A DNA stretch of 64,000 bases from Pseudoxanthomonas dokdonensis (GTDB lineage: Bacteria > Pseudomonadota > Gammaproteobacteria > Xanthomonadales > Xanthomonadaceae): positions 124,001 to 188,000 of the forward strand of contig NZ_LDJL01000007.1 of assembly GCF_001431405.1 (NCBI RefSeq). The letters run 5' to 3'. This document shows, piece by piece, positions 26,116 through 35,997 of the stretch (position 1 is its first letter; each line of letters starts with the position of its first letter). The position numbers and the translations under genes are program-made. The notes under the pieces were generated by a model. That model saw nothing but the letters and a program-made list of their open reading frames with translations, did no database searches and had not been told where the DNA came from.

Positions 26116-26154
26116 CCAATGAAAAGACGCCGTCGATGCATAACCGGGGGTTAT
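26116..26154. promoter_or_regulatory. LysR-type box, copy 2 (between dgcN and nucleoside hydrolase)
   Basis: CCAATGAAAAGAC, 9 variable bases, GCATAAC, 5 variable bases, GTTAT: the same 25 conserved positions and spacing as the element at 19833-19871. On the minus strand TTGGGA followed after 18 bp by TATCGT gives a possible core promoter for dgcN. The divergent nucleoside hydrolase starts 79 bp from the other edge, so the site could act on both. Confidence 0.7.
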
Positions 26155-26232
26155 ACGCGGAGGCGGGCGCCAGACTTTCATGGCCGCGCGTTGGGTGCCA
26201 GACTCGGGTGTCGACCGAACAGGAAGCAGAGC

Positions 26233-27174
26233 ATGACCGACAAGATTCCCCTCGTCATCGATACCGATCCCGGGGTCGACGACGCGCTGGCGTTGTTGAT
26301 GGCCTTCAATGACGACCGCCACCAGGTGGTCGGGCTGACGATTGCCGCCGGCAACGTCGGTCTCGAGCACACGGTCCGCAACGCGTTGAAGCTGTGCGAG
26401 GTGGCCGCAAGGGACGAGGTACCGGTGTTCGCCGGTTGCGCGCAGCCACTGCTGTACCCGGCCGAGGATGCCGCCTACGTGCATGGTCGTGATGGCTTTG
26501 GCGACGTAGGCCTGGCTGCGCCGGTGCGCCAGGCCGAGGCAGAACACGCGGCGCTGGCGCTGCTGCGGCTGTCGCATCAATATGCCGGCGAACTGCTGCT
26601 GGTGGCGCTGGGGCCGCTGACCAACATCGCGCTGGCACTGAAGCTCGATCCCACCCTGCCATCGCGGATCAAGCGGTTCGTGGTCATGGGCGGCGCCATC
26701 ACCGCGCACGGCAACATGAGCGCCGCGGCCGAATTCAACATCGGCTTCGACCCGGAAGCCGCGCATATCGTGTTCGAGGCGTTTCCAGCCATCGACCTGG
26801 CTGACTGGGAGGCCACCCTCGCCCATGGCCTGCATCATCGCAAGGTCGAGCAGTGGCTGCAGGCGGACTCGCCACGGGCACGTTTCTATGAGCAGATCTC
26901 ATTGCAGACCCGCAACTGGTCGGCCGACCGCCGTGGCGAGTACTGGCACAGCGCCGATGCGCTGGCCATGGCCTATGCGCTGGAACCCGACGGCGCCAGG
27001 CAACTGGTCGAGCGCCCGGTGGCGGTGGAAATGGCCGGCCGGCTGACCCGCGGGGCTACCGTGGTCGACTGGAACCGCCAGCATGGCCGGCCCGACAACT
27101 GCCGGGCACTGCTGGAATACGACCAGGACCGGTTCGAGGCGCTCATTCACCGGGCGTTGGCTGCCGGGGGCTGA
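26233..27174 (+). CDS. Inosine-uridine preferring nucleoside hydrolase family protein
   Basis: A 313-residue nucleoside N-ribohydrolase that cleaves the N-glycosidic bond to give base and ribose. The calcium-binding motif DTDPGVDDALAL lies at residues about 10-21, followed by GLTIAAGNVGLEHTVRNAL, the conserved VHGRDGFGDVGL loop, LVALGPLTNIALAL, VMGGAITAHGNMSAAAEFNIGFDPEAA, and a C-terminal HSADALAMAYAL with the Asp ligand. The ATG at 26233 is used because AGGAAG lies at 26221-26226; the open frame from 26026 runs through the regulatory region. It is divergent from dgcN, so it may share the LysR-type element, but no pathway link to D-glutamate is evident. Confidence 0.92.
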   Translation: MTDKIPLVIDTDPGVDDALALLMAFNDDRHQVVGLTIAAGNVGLEHTVRNALKLCEVAARDEVPVFAGCAQPLLYPAEDAAYVHGRDGFGDVGLAAPVRQAEAEHAALALLRLSHQYAGELLLVALGPLTNIALALKLDPTLPSRIKRFVVMGGAITAHGNMSAAAEFNIGFDPEAAHIVFEAFPAIDLADWEATLAHGLHHRKVEQWLQADSPRARFYEQISLQTRNWSADRRGEYWHSADALAMAYALEPDGARQLVERPVAVEMAGRLTRGATVVDWNRQHGRPDNCRALLEYDQDRFEALIHRALAAGG

Positions 27175-27180
27175 GCGGGC

Positions 27181-27209
27181 TTGCGCGGGATTTTGCTTCG
27201 GGCTAAAAT
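27181..27209 (+). promoter_or_regulatory. Sigma-70-type promoter for rpmE2
   Basis: TTGCGC (27181-27186), 17-bp spacer, TAAAAT (27204-27209), about 38 bp before the rpmE2 ATG. The -35 is identical to that predicted for rpoZ. No Zur-type palindrome was seen nearby. Confidence 0.65.
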
Positions 27210-27246
27210 GCCGCTCTTCTATTCCCTGATACACGGTGTGCCCGCC

Positions 27247-27489
27247 ATGAAGGCCGACATTCATCCCGAATACCGCGAAGTCGTCTTCCACGACGTGACC
27301 TCCGATTTCAAGATCCTGACCCGCTCGACCCTGAGCAGCAAGGAAACCACGAAATGGGAAGACGGTAACGAATACCCACTGGTCAAGATCGAAATTTCCT
27401 CGGCTTCGCATCCGTTCTACACGGGCAAGCACAAGGTCATCGACACCAGCGGTCGTATCGACAAGTTCCAGAAGCGCTACGCGCGCTGA
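27247..27489 (+). CDS. rpmE2: Ribosomal protein bL31, type B
   Basis: An 80-residue large-subunit ribosomal protein. It begins [20 protein letters not shown] and includes [11 protein letters not shown] and [25 protein letters not shown], the family signature. It has no Cys, so it is the zinc-independent C-minus form (type B), which in many bacteria replaces the zinc-binding form under zinc limitation. The ATG at 27247 gives the standard length; an earlier in-frame start at 27181 coincides with the promoter and is rejected. In Xanthomonadaceae this form is often the only L31, which would fit the ordinary promoter here. Confidence 0.95.
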   Translation: MKADIHPEYREVVFHDVTSDFKILTRSTLSSKETTKWEDGNEYPLVKIEISSASHPFYTGKHKVIDTSGRIDKFQKRYAR

Positions 27490-27552
27490 TCGGCAGCGGC
27501 GCCGAGGCGCCGTCCTGCTTGTCGCAAGGGCTTCGTGCCCGGTGGTAGCCAG

Positions 27553-27576
27553 CGGCCGCGCCTAGCGCGGCCGTTT
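27553..27576 (+). terminator. Possible terminator downstream of rpmE2
   Basis: CGGCCGCG (27553-27560) and CGCGGCCG (27566-27573) form an 8-bp stem with loop CCTAG, then TTT. The T run is short, so the call is tentative. The gap 27490-27755 otherwise holds only a GATAAT -10-like hexamer (27667-27672) that may serve gltA. Confidence 0.45.
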
Positions 27577-27755
27577 GCGTTGGCGGCGTCCGGATTCGCA
27601 AAGCACTGTTGCGCGCACCACTGCGCGCTGGCTCATTTTTGAGGCGACGACCCCCATGCCATGTGCGATAATCATGGCATCCATGGCGTGCCGTGGAATC
27701 CCGTCACATGCCCACCGGTTTCCCGGCCGGCACCCCCCTTGAAGGAGCGCAAACT

Positions 27756-29045
27756 GTGTCCGAACTTGACCAGGTCACGCTGAATGCAGGCGACAAATCC
27801 GTCAACCTGCCAGTACTCAAACCCACGCTTGGCAACGACTGCGTCGATATTTCCAGGCTGACCAAGGAAACCGGTCTTTTTACCTACGACTCCGGTTTTA
27901 CCGCCACCGCCAGCTGCAAGTCGGCCATCACCTACATCGATGGCGACAACGGCGTGCTGCTGTATCGCGGTTACCCGATTGAACAGTTGGCCAAGCATTC
28001 CAACTTCCTGGAAGTGGCCTACCTGCTGATGAACGGCGAGCTGCCGACCAAGGCCGAATTCGAAGCCTTCGATCACGAGGTCACGCATCACACGATGATG
28101 CATGAGTCGCTGAAGAACTTCCTCGGCGGCTTCCATTACGACGCCCACCCGATGGCCATGCTGGCCGGTACCGTCGCCTCGCTGTCGGCCTTCTATCACG
28201 ACACCCTGGACCTGGAAGACCCGGAACAGCGCCGCCTGGCCGCCATCCGCCTGCTGGCCAAGATGCCGACCCTGGCCGCCGCCGCCTACCGTTATTCGAT
28301 TGGCTGGCCGATCCGCTACCCGCGCAACAACCTGGGTTACGTCGACCGCTTCCTGCACATGATGTTCGAAGTGCCAAGCGAGCCGCTGGAAATGAACCCG
28401 GTCGTGGCCAAGGCGCTGGACCTGTTGTTCATCCTGCATGCCGATCACGAACAGAACGCCTCGACCTCGACCGTGCGTCTGGTCGGTTCCACCGGCGCCA
28501 ACCCGTATGCATCCGTCGCCGCCGGCATCACCGCGTTGTGGGGTCCGGCCCACGGCGGTGCCAACGAAGCCGTACTGAAGATGCTCGAGGAAATCGGCGA
28601 CGCCAAGAACGTCTCCTCGGCCGTGGCCAAGGCCAAGGACAAGGAATCGGGTTTCCGCCTGATGGGCTTCGGTCACCGCGTCTACAAGAACTTCGACCCG
28701 CGCGCCAAGATCATCCGCGAGATGACCCACGAAGTGCTGGGTGCGTTGAACATCGACGACCCGTTGCTGGAAGTAGCGATGCGGCTGGAAGAAGCTGCGT
28801 TGAAGGACGACTACTTCGTGCAGCGCAAGCTGTACCCGAACGTCGACTTCTACAGTGGCATCATCTACAAGGCACTGAAGATCCCGACCGAGATGTTCAC
28901 CGTCATGTTCGCCATCGGCCGCACCGCCGGCTGGACCGCGCACTGGCTGGAACAGCAGATCGATCCGGAAGCCAAGATCGGCCGTCCGCGCCAGATCTAC
29001 ACCGGTCACGACGTGCGCGATTACAAGGGCTTCGACCAGCGCTGA
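27756..29045 (+). CDS. gltA: Citrate synthase, type II
   Basis: Citrate synthase condenses oxaloacetate and acetyl-CoA in the first step of the TCA cycle. The 429-residue product matches the hexameric, NADH-sensitive GltA size class. Catalytic regions are seen: the [10 protein letters not shown] motif, [11 protein letters not shown] with the active-site His, and [14 protein letters not shown] with His and Asp. A GTG start at 27756 is chosen because GGAG lies 8 bp upstream (27744-27747) and the product [16 protein letters not shown] has family length; the ATG at 27693 would add 21 residues. A strong terminator follows directly. Confidence 0.96.
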   Translation: MSELDQVTLNAGDKSVNLPVLKPTLGNDCVDISRLTKETGLFTYDSGFTATASCKSAITYIDGDNGVLLYRGYPIEQLAKHSNFLEVAYLLMNGELPTKAEFEAFDHEVTHHTMMHESLKNFLGGFHYDAHPMAMLAGTVASLSAFYHDTLDLEDPEQRRLAAIRLLAKMPTLAAAAYRYSIGWPIRYPRNNLGYVDRFLHMMFEVPSEPLEMNPVVAKALDLLFILHADHEQNASTSTVRLVGSTGANPYASVAAGITALWGPAHGGANEAVLKMLEEIGDAKNVSSAVAKAKDKESGFRLMGFGHRVYKNFDPRAKIIREMTHEVLGALNIDDPLLEVAMRLEEAALKDDYFVQRKLYPNVDFYSGIIYKALKIPTEMFTVMFAIGRTAGWTAHWLEQQIDPEAKIGRPRQIYTGHDVRDYKGFDQR

Positions 29046-29068
29046 GCGGGTTGAACCAGGTCGCACGG

Positions 29069-29095
29069 AAAAGGCCTCGAAAGAGGCCTTTTTTG
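29069..29095 (+). terminator. Rho-independent terminator after gltA
   Basis: AAAAGGCCTC-GAAA-GAGGCCTTTTTT: an 8-10 bp stem with GAAA tetraloop and a T run, 24 bp after the gltA stop. Confidence 0.9.
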
Positions 29096-29142
29096 TGCGC
29101 CGGTAACGCATTGCATCTGGAACCAACCATCGGCAGCCCCTT

Positions 29143-29231
29143 GTAGAGCGGAGCTTGCTCCGCTGCCGTTCGAGCAGCCTGCGCATTTTCGGGTGTTGTT
29201 GGTGTTTCCAGCGGAGCGAGCTCCGCTCTAC
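29143..29231. repeat. GTAG-headed REP pair, unit 1
   Basis: GTAG followed by AGCGGAGC-TT-GCTCCGCT (29143-29164), a spacer with TTTCGGGTGTTGTT, and an inverted REP ending in CTAC (29210-29231). It resembles the SMAG (GTAG) repeats of Stenotrophomonas: an imperfect BIME-like inverted pair. The first of three units with a period of about 120 bp that fill the space after gltA. Confidence 0.85.
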
Positions 29232-29261
29232 GCAGGCGTTCCAATCATCGGCAGCCCTCTT

Positions 29262-29350
29262 GTAGAGCGGAGCTTGCTCCGCTGTGGGTAAAGTAGCCTG
29301 CGAAATTTCGGGTGTTGTTGATGTTTTCAGCGGAGCGAGCTCCGCTCTAC
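29262..29350. repeat. GTAG-headed REP pair, unit 2
   Basis: The same structure as unit 1: forward REP at 29262-29283 and inverted REP at 29329-29350, with the spacer differing at a few positions (TGGGTAAAGTAGCCTGCGAA). The best-preserved ends of the three. Confidence 0.85.
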
Positions 29351-29383
29351 GCGGGCGTTCCAGTCATCGCCAGCCCTCTTCTT

Positions 29384-29472
29384 GTAGAGCGGAGCTTGCT
29401 CCGCTGCGGGTAAAGCCGCCTGCGCATTTTCGGGTGTTGTTGATGTTTCCAGCGGAGTGAGTTCCGCTCTAA
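29384..29472. repeat. GTAG-headed REP pair, unit 3 (decayed end)
   Basis: Forward REP at 29384-29405. The inverted partner at 29451-29472 carries substitutions (GAGTGAGTTCC) and ends CTAA instead of CTAC. The TAG stop codon of the neighbouring minus-strand gene (29469-29471) lies inside this last REP. Confidence 0.85.
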
Positions 29473-30110
29473 GCAGGCGGCTGGCTGGTCAACAATTGTT
29501 TGAGCTGGCTGCTACTCAATCGCCGCATCGGCTTTCCATCAACGGCCGACAGCGGTGCCTGGCGCAATGCGTCGTAGGGCAGCACGAGCAGTTCGAAGTC
29601 CACGCCATCGGCGTTGAATGACCAGACATCGACGGTGGCATCGCGCACGCGATCCATACGCAGCTGCTGGCTGCGCAGTTCGGCGGGGATGCCTTGTTCA
29701 AGCAGCAGGCGCTGGACCGCGTCGGCGTCATCGCTGTGCAGGTGCAGCTTCACTGGCGAGTGATCGTCGGCGGTGCCATCGGCGACCGCACCGGCCAGCC
29801 GCGGCGAGAACCGTTCGAAGAACTGCATCGCCGGCAGCGCCGCCTGCCGCCGCTGCAGCAATGCCGCCTGTTGGCCGGCACCGGCGAACAGGCGCTGGTG
29901 CTCGCGCAGGGCCTGTTCAATCTCGCTGTTGCTTGGCAGCAGCGCCTCGTCGTGGATGTGCAGGCGCTGGGCCGCCTTCGACTTGGCCTGCTGGTAGTCG
30001 CGCAGGCCGCTTTCGGCCATCAGCCGTGCGGCTTCCAGTGCCAGCCGGCGCCGCTCGCGGGTCTGGTGTTCGCTACGCTGCCTGGAGCTCTGGATGCGGC
30101 CGTGCGGCAT
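29469..30110 (-). CDS. Conserved hypothetical protein with nucleotidyltransferase-like C-terminal half
   Basis: A 213-residue cytoplasmic protein of unproven function. The N-terminal part is strongly basic and helical (QTRERRRLALEAARLMAESG; QAKSKAAQRLHIHDEALLP). The C-terminal half (HSPVKLHLHSDDADAVQRLL ... VWSFNADGVDFELLVLPYDAL) resembles the minimal nucleotidyltransferase-like fold of a family conserved in Xanthomonadaceae; this is a weak recollection. The ATG at 30110 is used because AGGAAG lies just upstream (MPHGRIQSSRQRSE); an earlier start at 30146 is possible. Its stop codon lies inside the third REP repeat, so the repeat array has been inserted or has grown right up to the gene end. 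Confidence 0.7.
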   Translation of the reverse strand: MPHGRIQSSRQRSEHQTRERRRLALEAARLMAESGLRDYQQAKSKAAQRLHIHDEALLPSNSEIEQALREHQRLFAGAGQQAALLQRRQAALPAMQFFERFSPRLAGAVADGTADDHSPVKLHLHSDDADAVQRLLLEQGIPAELRSQQLRMDRVRDATVDVWSFNADGVDFELLVLPYDALRQAPLSAVDGKPMRRLSSSQLKQLLTSQPPA

Positions 30111-30166
30111 GCTGACTTCCTGCGTTCCACCTGGAAGCGCGGCCACCGCGTGGCGGCCGCGCGCGA

Positions 30167-32644
30167 TCAGAAGATGTCGTAGGCCGCTTCATCCGGTTCG
30201 GCCGATTCGTCGAACACATCGTATTCGTGGATCCGGTCCATGTCTTCGGTCTTGACCCATTCGGTGGCGCCATTGAGGCTGACCTGGACCATGCCTTCCG
30301 GCGGTTCGTTCTGCGCGATCGGCTGGTCCTTCAGCGCCACCCGCATGTAATCGATCCAGATCGGCAGCGCGGCCTTGCCACCGTATTCGCGGTAGCCCAG
30401 CGAACGGAAATTGTCGCGTCCGACCCACACCGAGGTCACCAGCGGGCCGCCGAAACCGGAGAACCAGGCATCGCGGTGATCGTTGGTCGAGCCGGTCTTG
30501 CCGCCGACATCCTCGCGACCCAGCACCTTGGCCGCGGTGCCGGTACCGCGTTGGACCACGTCACGCATCATCGAAACCAGCTGGTAGGCGGTGCGCGGGT
30601 CGATGGCGCGGGGGGCGTAGATGGTCGGCACCACCGGCTGGTCGGTGGCGGCGGCGCCGGGCGCGGCGATGGTCTCGGCCTGGGCGCTCTGCTGCCCGGC
30701 TGCGGGCTCGATCGAAGCCGGCAGCGCGGGCTTGGTCTCGGCCGGACCGAAATTGAAGCCATCGACGACGTTGCCGCCGCTGCCGGCCGCGGCACCATCA
30801 CCGCTGCTGGTACCACGGCAGGTACGGCAGGCCACGGCAGGGTTTTCCTTGAAGATCACGGTGCCGTCGCGGTCGCTGACCTCATCGACCAGCCAGGGCG
30901 TGACCCGCGAGCCGCCATTGGCGAACACCGCATAGCCGCGGGCGATCGACAACGGGGTCAGCGAAGCGCTGCCGAGCGACATCGACAGGTTGGGCGGCAG
31001 CTCGGACTCGTCGAAGCCGAACTGGCTGATGTACTTGCGTGCATAGGGCACGCCGATGCTGTCCAGCAGGCGCACCGAAACCAGGTTGCGCGACTGCACC
31101 AGCGCCTCGCGCAGGCGCATCGGACCGCGGAAGCCGCCGCCATCGTTCTGCGGCCGCCACATGTGGCCGCGGCGGTCGCGGAACACCACCGGCGCATCCA
31201 GCACGATCGAGGCGGGGTTGAAGCCCTTGTCGAACGCCGCTGCGTAGACGAACGGTTTGAAGCTGGAGCCGGGTTGGCGGCGGGCCATGGTGGCGCGGTT
31301 GAATTTGTTGCCGGCGAAGCTGTAGCCGCCGATGATCGCCCGCATCGCGCCATTGTTGGCGTCCAGCGACACCAGCGCCGCCTGCGCCCGCGGGATCTCG
31401 TCGACCAGGTAGCTGCCGGGCTCCTTGCCCAGCTTGACCCGGGCCAGGTCGCCGCGCTTGAACAGCTTGGCCGGGGTCTTGCCGGTCCACTTGCTGGAGG
31501 CGGCCGGCAACACCACTTCGGTGGCGTCGGCCAGGACCACGGTGGCCGAGCCATCGTCGTGGGTTGTGGCCACGATAGACGGCATCAGAGTGCCCTGGGT
31601 CGGGATGCCGCTGAGCTGCGCGGCCAGTTGTTCGGCATCGGCATCGGCGCTGACTTCGAAATGCCGTTCGACCCCGTTCCAGCCATGGCGGTGGTCATAC
31701 AGCGCCAGCCCGGAGCGCACCGCGGCATCGGCGGCATTCTGCAGGGTGCTGTCGATGGTGGTGCGGACGTGATAGCCCTTGGTCAGCACGTCGCCGCCGA
31801 ATTTGGCAATCATTTCCTGACGGACCATCTCGGCCACGTAGGGCGCATAGACCTCGATCGGGCGGTCATGCGGCTTGGCGTGCATCGGCTCGGCGGTGGC
31901 GGCAGTGGCGTCCGCGGCGCTGACATAGCCGTCTTCGCGCATCCGCTCGATGACGTAGACGCTGCGCTGGTGGTTGCGGGCCGGGTTGCTGATCGGGTTG
32001 CCGCTGGACGGGAACTTGAGGGTGCTGACCAGGGTGGCGGTCTCGGCCAGGGTCAGCTGGTCCAGCGACTTGCCGTAGTAGAACTCGGCCGCCGCGGCCA
32101 CGCCGTAGGCGCGATTGCCGAAGAAGCTCTTGTTGAGATACAGCTCGAGGATCTGGTCCTTGTCCAGCATCTTCTCGATGCGCATCGCCACCATCATCTC
32201 GACCAGCTTGCGGGTGTAGCTGTACTCGGAGCTGAGGAAGAACTGGCGGGCGACCTGCTGGGTGATGGTGCTGCCGCCGGCGACCCGGCCTTCCTTCATC
32301 GTCGCGGTCTGCCAGACCGCCCGGGCGATGCCCTTGGGGTCGACGCCGTGGTGCTGGTAGAAGTTGGCGTCCTCGGCGGCGATGAAGGCCTGTTTGACCT
32401 GATCCGGGACCTGCTCGATGTTGATGGGGTAGCGGCGGGTCTCGCCGAACAGGGCCATCAGCTTGCCGTCGCTGGTGTAGACGTACAGGGGCTCCTGCAG
32501 CTCCACGTTGCGCAGCGACTGGATGTTGTCGGGCACCTTGGCCGACACCACGTAGTAAAGGGCGCCCAGACCGGCCAGGCCGAGCAGGGTCAAGCCGAAG
32601 AACGCGACGAGCGTCCAGCGAAAAAGACGACGGAAGCGAGACAT
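30167..32644 (-). CDS. mrcA: Penicillin-binding protein 1A, bifunctional glycosyltransferase/transpeptidase
   Basis: An inner-membrane peptidoglycan synthase of 825 residues. One transmembrane anchor covers residues about 9-33 ([23 protein letters not shown]). The GT51 glycosyltransferase domain has the catalytic [12 protein letters not shown] motif and [14 protein letters not shown]. An OB-like (PCB_OB) insert precedes the transpeptidase, whose SxxK nucleophile is SSFK in [17 protein letters not shown], SxN is SRN ([12 protein letters not shown]) and KTG is in [19 protein letters not shown] Ser/Gly/Ala-rich insert with CRTC lies before the KTG motif. The start is the ATG at 32644 ([11 protein letters not shown]); the longer open frame is chance. 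It is divergent from pilM, a common arrangement in gammaproteobacteria. Confidence 0.95.
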   Translation of the reverse strand: MSRFRRLFRWTLVAFFGLTLLGLAGLGALYYVVSAKVPDNIQSLRNVELQEPLYVYTSDGKLMALFGETRRYPINIEQVPDQVKQAFIAAEDANFYQHHGVDPKGIARAVWQTATMKEGRVAGGSTITQQVARQFFLSSEYSYTRKLVEMMVAMRIEKMLDKDQILELYLNKSFFGNRAYGVAAAAEFYYGKSLDQLTLAETATLVSTLKFPSSGNPISNPARNHQRSVYVIERMREDGYVSAADATAATAEPMHAKPHDRPIEVYAPYVAEMVRQEMIAKFGGDVLTKGYHVRTTIDSTLQNAADAAVRSGLALYDHRHGWNGVERHFEVSADADAEQLAAQLSGIPTQGTLMPSIVATTHDDGSATVVLADATEVVLPAASSKWTGKTPAKLFKRGDLARVKLGKEPGSYLVDEIPRAQAALVSLDANNGAMRAIIGGYSFAGNKFNRATMARRQPGSSFKPFVYAAAFDKGFNPASIVLDAPVVFRDRRGHMWRPQNDGGGFRGPMRLREALVQSRNLVSVRLLDSIGVPYARKYISQFGFDESELPPNLSMSLGSASLTPLSIARGYAVFANGGSRVTPWLVDEVSDRDGTVIFKENPAVACRTCRGTSSGDGAAAGSGGNVVDGFNFGPAETKPALPASIEPAAGQQSAQAETIAAPGAAATDQPVVPTIYAPRAIDPRTAYQLVSMMRDVVQRGTGTAAKVLGREDVGGKTGSTNDHRDAWFSGFGGPLVTSVWVGRDNFRSLGYREYGGKAALPIWIDYMRVALKDQPIAQNEPPEGMVQVSLNGATEWVKTEDMDRIHEYDVFDESAEPDEAAYDIF

Positions 32645-32784
32645 CCAGACTTTCCGATTGCAGAATTTATGACGGCAGAGTATAGAGTACGCATGGGGTC
32701 GCTCGTGGGGACTCTGGGGAAAACAGGGACTTGGGGAAGAACCTTCGTGAACCGTGACAAGGTGCACAGCCACGAACACAGAGG

Positions 32785-32812
32785 TTGCCAAGCGTAAAAA
32801 CTTAGTTATTAA
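32785..32812 (+). promoter_or_regulatory. Possible promoter for the pilMNOPQ operon
   Basis: TTGCCA (32785-32790), 16-bp spacer, TATTAA (32807-32812), in the A/T-rich part of the 216-bp mrcA-pilM intergenic region. On the other strand TATACT (complement of 32679-32684) is a -10 candidate for mrcA without a clear -35. Confidence 0.45.
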
Positions 32813-33918
<1,106 letters not shown>

Positions 33919-33919
<1 letters not shown>

Positions 33920-34779
33920 TGGCGAAAATCAACCTATTGCCCTGGCGTGCCGAACGCCGCGCGGCACGCCAGCGGGACTTCTACGCCATGCTGGGCGTGG
34001 CCGCCATCGGTGGCCTGCTGCTGTCCTTCATGATCTGGTTCTATTACGACCGCCAGATCAGCGGGCAGAACGACCGCAACCAGTTCCTGCAGACCGAGAT
34101 CGACAAGGTCAAGGCGCAGAACGAGGAGATCAAGGCGCTCGACAAGCAGAAGGACCGCCTGCTGGCGCGCAAGAAGGTCATCGAGGAACTGCAGGCCAAC
34201 CGCTCGCAGATGGTGCACCTGTTCGACTCGCTGGTACGCACCATTCCCGATGGCGTGGCGCTGTCCAACATCAAGCAGGAAGGCGAGATGCTGACCCTGG
34301 AAGGCCGCGCCCAGTCCAACGCCCGGGTCAGCGCCTACATGCGCAACCTGGAAGGCTCGGGCTGGATGACCAAGCCGGACCTGGCGATCATCGAGGCCAA
34401 GCCGCCGGAGAAGAATGCGGTGGTCAACGCCACCAGCCGCGAACTGCCGTACGTGTTCACGTTGCAGGTCAAGCTGGCCAATCCGAATGAGAACGAGGAT
34501 GGTACCGCCAAGGTTGCGGACGCCGCCGACGTGGCGACCAGCGCCGCTGACGCGCCTGCGGTGAACGCCGCCGACACGCCGGCCGCCGCGGTGAGCAGCG
34601 ATGCCGCCATCCCGGCAGCCACCAATCCCGCCCCGGTGGCAACGCCTGCCACCGAAACCGCCAACCCCGATGCAGCCAATCCGGCCAATCCGGTGCCGCA
34701 GCCGGCCGCGCCGGCGGCGACGCCCGCCGATGCCGAAGGCCCGTCCACGCCGGTCAACACCGGGGGCAACCAGTCATGA
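33919..34779 (+). CDS. pilN: Type IV pilus assembly protein PilN with long Ala/Pro-rich tail
   Basis: An inner-membrane alignment-complex protein of 286 residues. It starts [21 protein letters not shown], the conserved PilM-binding segment with INLLPWR, then a transmembrane helix (about 25-44) and a periplasmic coiled coil plus ferredoxin-like core (to about residue 190). The last 95 residues are Ala/Pro/Asp/Thr-rich low-complexity sequence ([20 protein letters not shown]) not present in most PilN proteins, which are nearer 180-200 residues. Overlaps pilM by 1 bp and pilO by 4 bp. Confidence 0.95.
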
Positions 34780-35444
34780 GCCAGAAAACCTCACTCAAGA
34801 ACCTCGACTTCAACAACATCGGCAGCTGGCCGCGCAATGCCAAGATTGGTTTCTGCGCCCTGGTCGGCCTGCTGATCCTGTTCCTGGCCTATTTCCTGGT
34901 CATCAAGGGCAAGAGCGAAGAGCTGGCCAATCTGGAGAGCAAGGAAGCCAGCCTGCGCGGCGAGTTCGAGACCGAGCAGGGCAAGGCCGCCAACCTGGAG
35001 CCGTTGAAGCAGCAGCTGGCGCAGATGGAACAGGTACTGCAGCAGATGCTGCGGCAGCTGCCGAGCAAGACCGAGATGCCGGATCTGATCATCGACATCT
35101 CGCAGACCGCGTTGTCCAGCGGCCTGTCCAACGAGCTGTTCCAGCCGGGTCCGGAAACGCCGAAGGAGTTCTACGCCGAAAAGCCGATCGCCCTGCGCAT
35201 GGTCGGCAGCTACCACCAGTTCGGCGCCTTCGTCAGCGGCGTGGCCTCGCTGCCACGCGTGGTCATCCTGACCATGCATGACATTTCGCTGCAGCCGCGT
35301 GGTGGCAAGGGGGCCATCACCAGCAGCGGCGCGCTTGAACTGTCCGGCACGGTCAAGACTTACCGCTACCTCGACGAACAGGAAATCGAGGATCAGGCCA
35401 AGGCCGCCGCCGCCGATGCCAGCAACAGCAAGAAGGGGGCATGA
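34776..35444 (+). CDS. pilO: Type IV pilus assembly protein PilO
   Basis: An inner-membrane bitopic protein of 222 residues that dimerises with PilN. A short cytoplasmic part with the conserved NLDFNNIGSWP is followed by a transmembrane helix (about 26-46: GFCALVGLLILFLAYFLVIK), a coiled coil (KSEELANLESKEASLRGEFETE) and a periplasmic core with IALRMVGSYHQFGAFVSGVASLPRVV. ATGA overlaps with pilN and pilP indicate translational coupling. Confidence 0.95.
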   Translation: MSQKTSLKNLDFNNIGSWPRNAKIGFCALVGLLILFLAYFLVIKGKSEELANLESKEASLRGEFETEQGKAANLEPLKQQLAQMEQVLQQMLRQLPSKTEMPDLIIDISQTALSSGLSNELFQPGPETPKEFYAEKPIALRMVGSYHQFGAFVSGVASLPRVVILTMHDISLQPRGGKGAITSSGALELSGTVKTYRYLDEQEIEDQAKAAAADASNSKKGA

Positions 35445-35983
35445 GGATGGCGATCAAGCCAATTACCCGCGCGTGTGTTGCCATCGGCGTGGTCCTGTTG
35501 ATGGCCGGTTGCGCCCGCACCATCACCAGCTCGCCCGGCGATGCGCCCAACCTGCAGAAGTGGGTGGCCGACATCCGCGCCCGCCCGGCGCCGCCGCTGG
35601 AGCCGTTGCCGGTGATGCAGCAGTTTGAAACATTCGAATACGCCGCCCAGGCCATGCGTGATCCGTTCAGCGATGCCTGGAACAACCAGGACGCCAACAG
35701 CGGCCTGCGTCCGGACCCGAACCGGCGCAAGGAAACCTTGGAAGCGTATCCGCTGGACAGCCTGGACATGGTCGGTACGCTTGGCCAGGGCGGCAATCTG
35801 ATTGCGTTGGTGATGGCGCCGGACAAGGTCACGTACCGGGTCCGGCCGGGGGCCTATCTGGGGCAGAGCGACGGTCGTGTGACCGCCGTTCGCGAAGATG
35901 GAATTGAACTAGTTGAATTAGTGCCGGACGGTGCGGGTGGCTGGCTGGAACGGCCTGCTTCGATTGCGCTTGAAGATCAATGA
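35441..35983 (+). CDS. pilP: Type IV pilus lipoprotein PilP
   Basis: An inner-membrane lipoprotein of 180 residues linking PilN/PilO to the PilQ secretin. The signal ends in lipobox LLMAGCA (Cys near residue 24). The mature part has a long disordered linker with FETFEYAAQAMRDPFSDAW and then the C-terminal beta-sandwich (LDSLDMVGTLGQGGNLIALVMAPD ... VRPGAYLGQSDGRVTAVREDGIELVELVPDG). The 4-bp overlap with pilO and the nearby pilQ start fit the conserved operon. Confidence 0.95.
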   Translation: MRMAIKPITRACVAIGVVLLMAGCARTITSSPGDAPNLQKWVADIRARPAPPLEPLPVMQQFETFEYAAQAMRDPFSDAWNNQDANSGLRPDPNRRKETLEAYPLDSLDMVGTLGQGGNLIALVMAPDKVTYRVRPGAYLGQSDGRVTAVREDGIELVELVPDGAGGWLERPASIALEDQ

Positions 35984-35997
35984 TTAGGGGAAACACG

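Noticed and set aside
30227-32797. 856-codon open frame on the plus strand
   Set aside because: Antisense to mrcA, whose transpeptidase and glycosyltransferase motifs are complete; no recognisable domain in the antisense frame.
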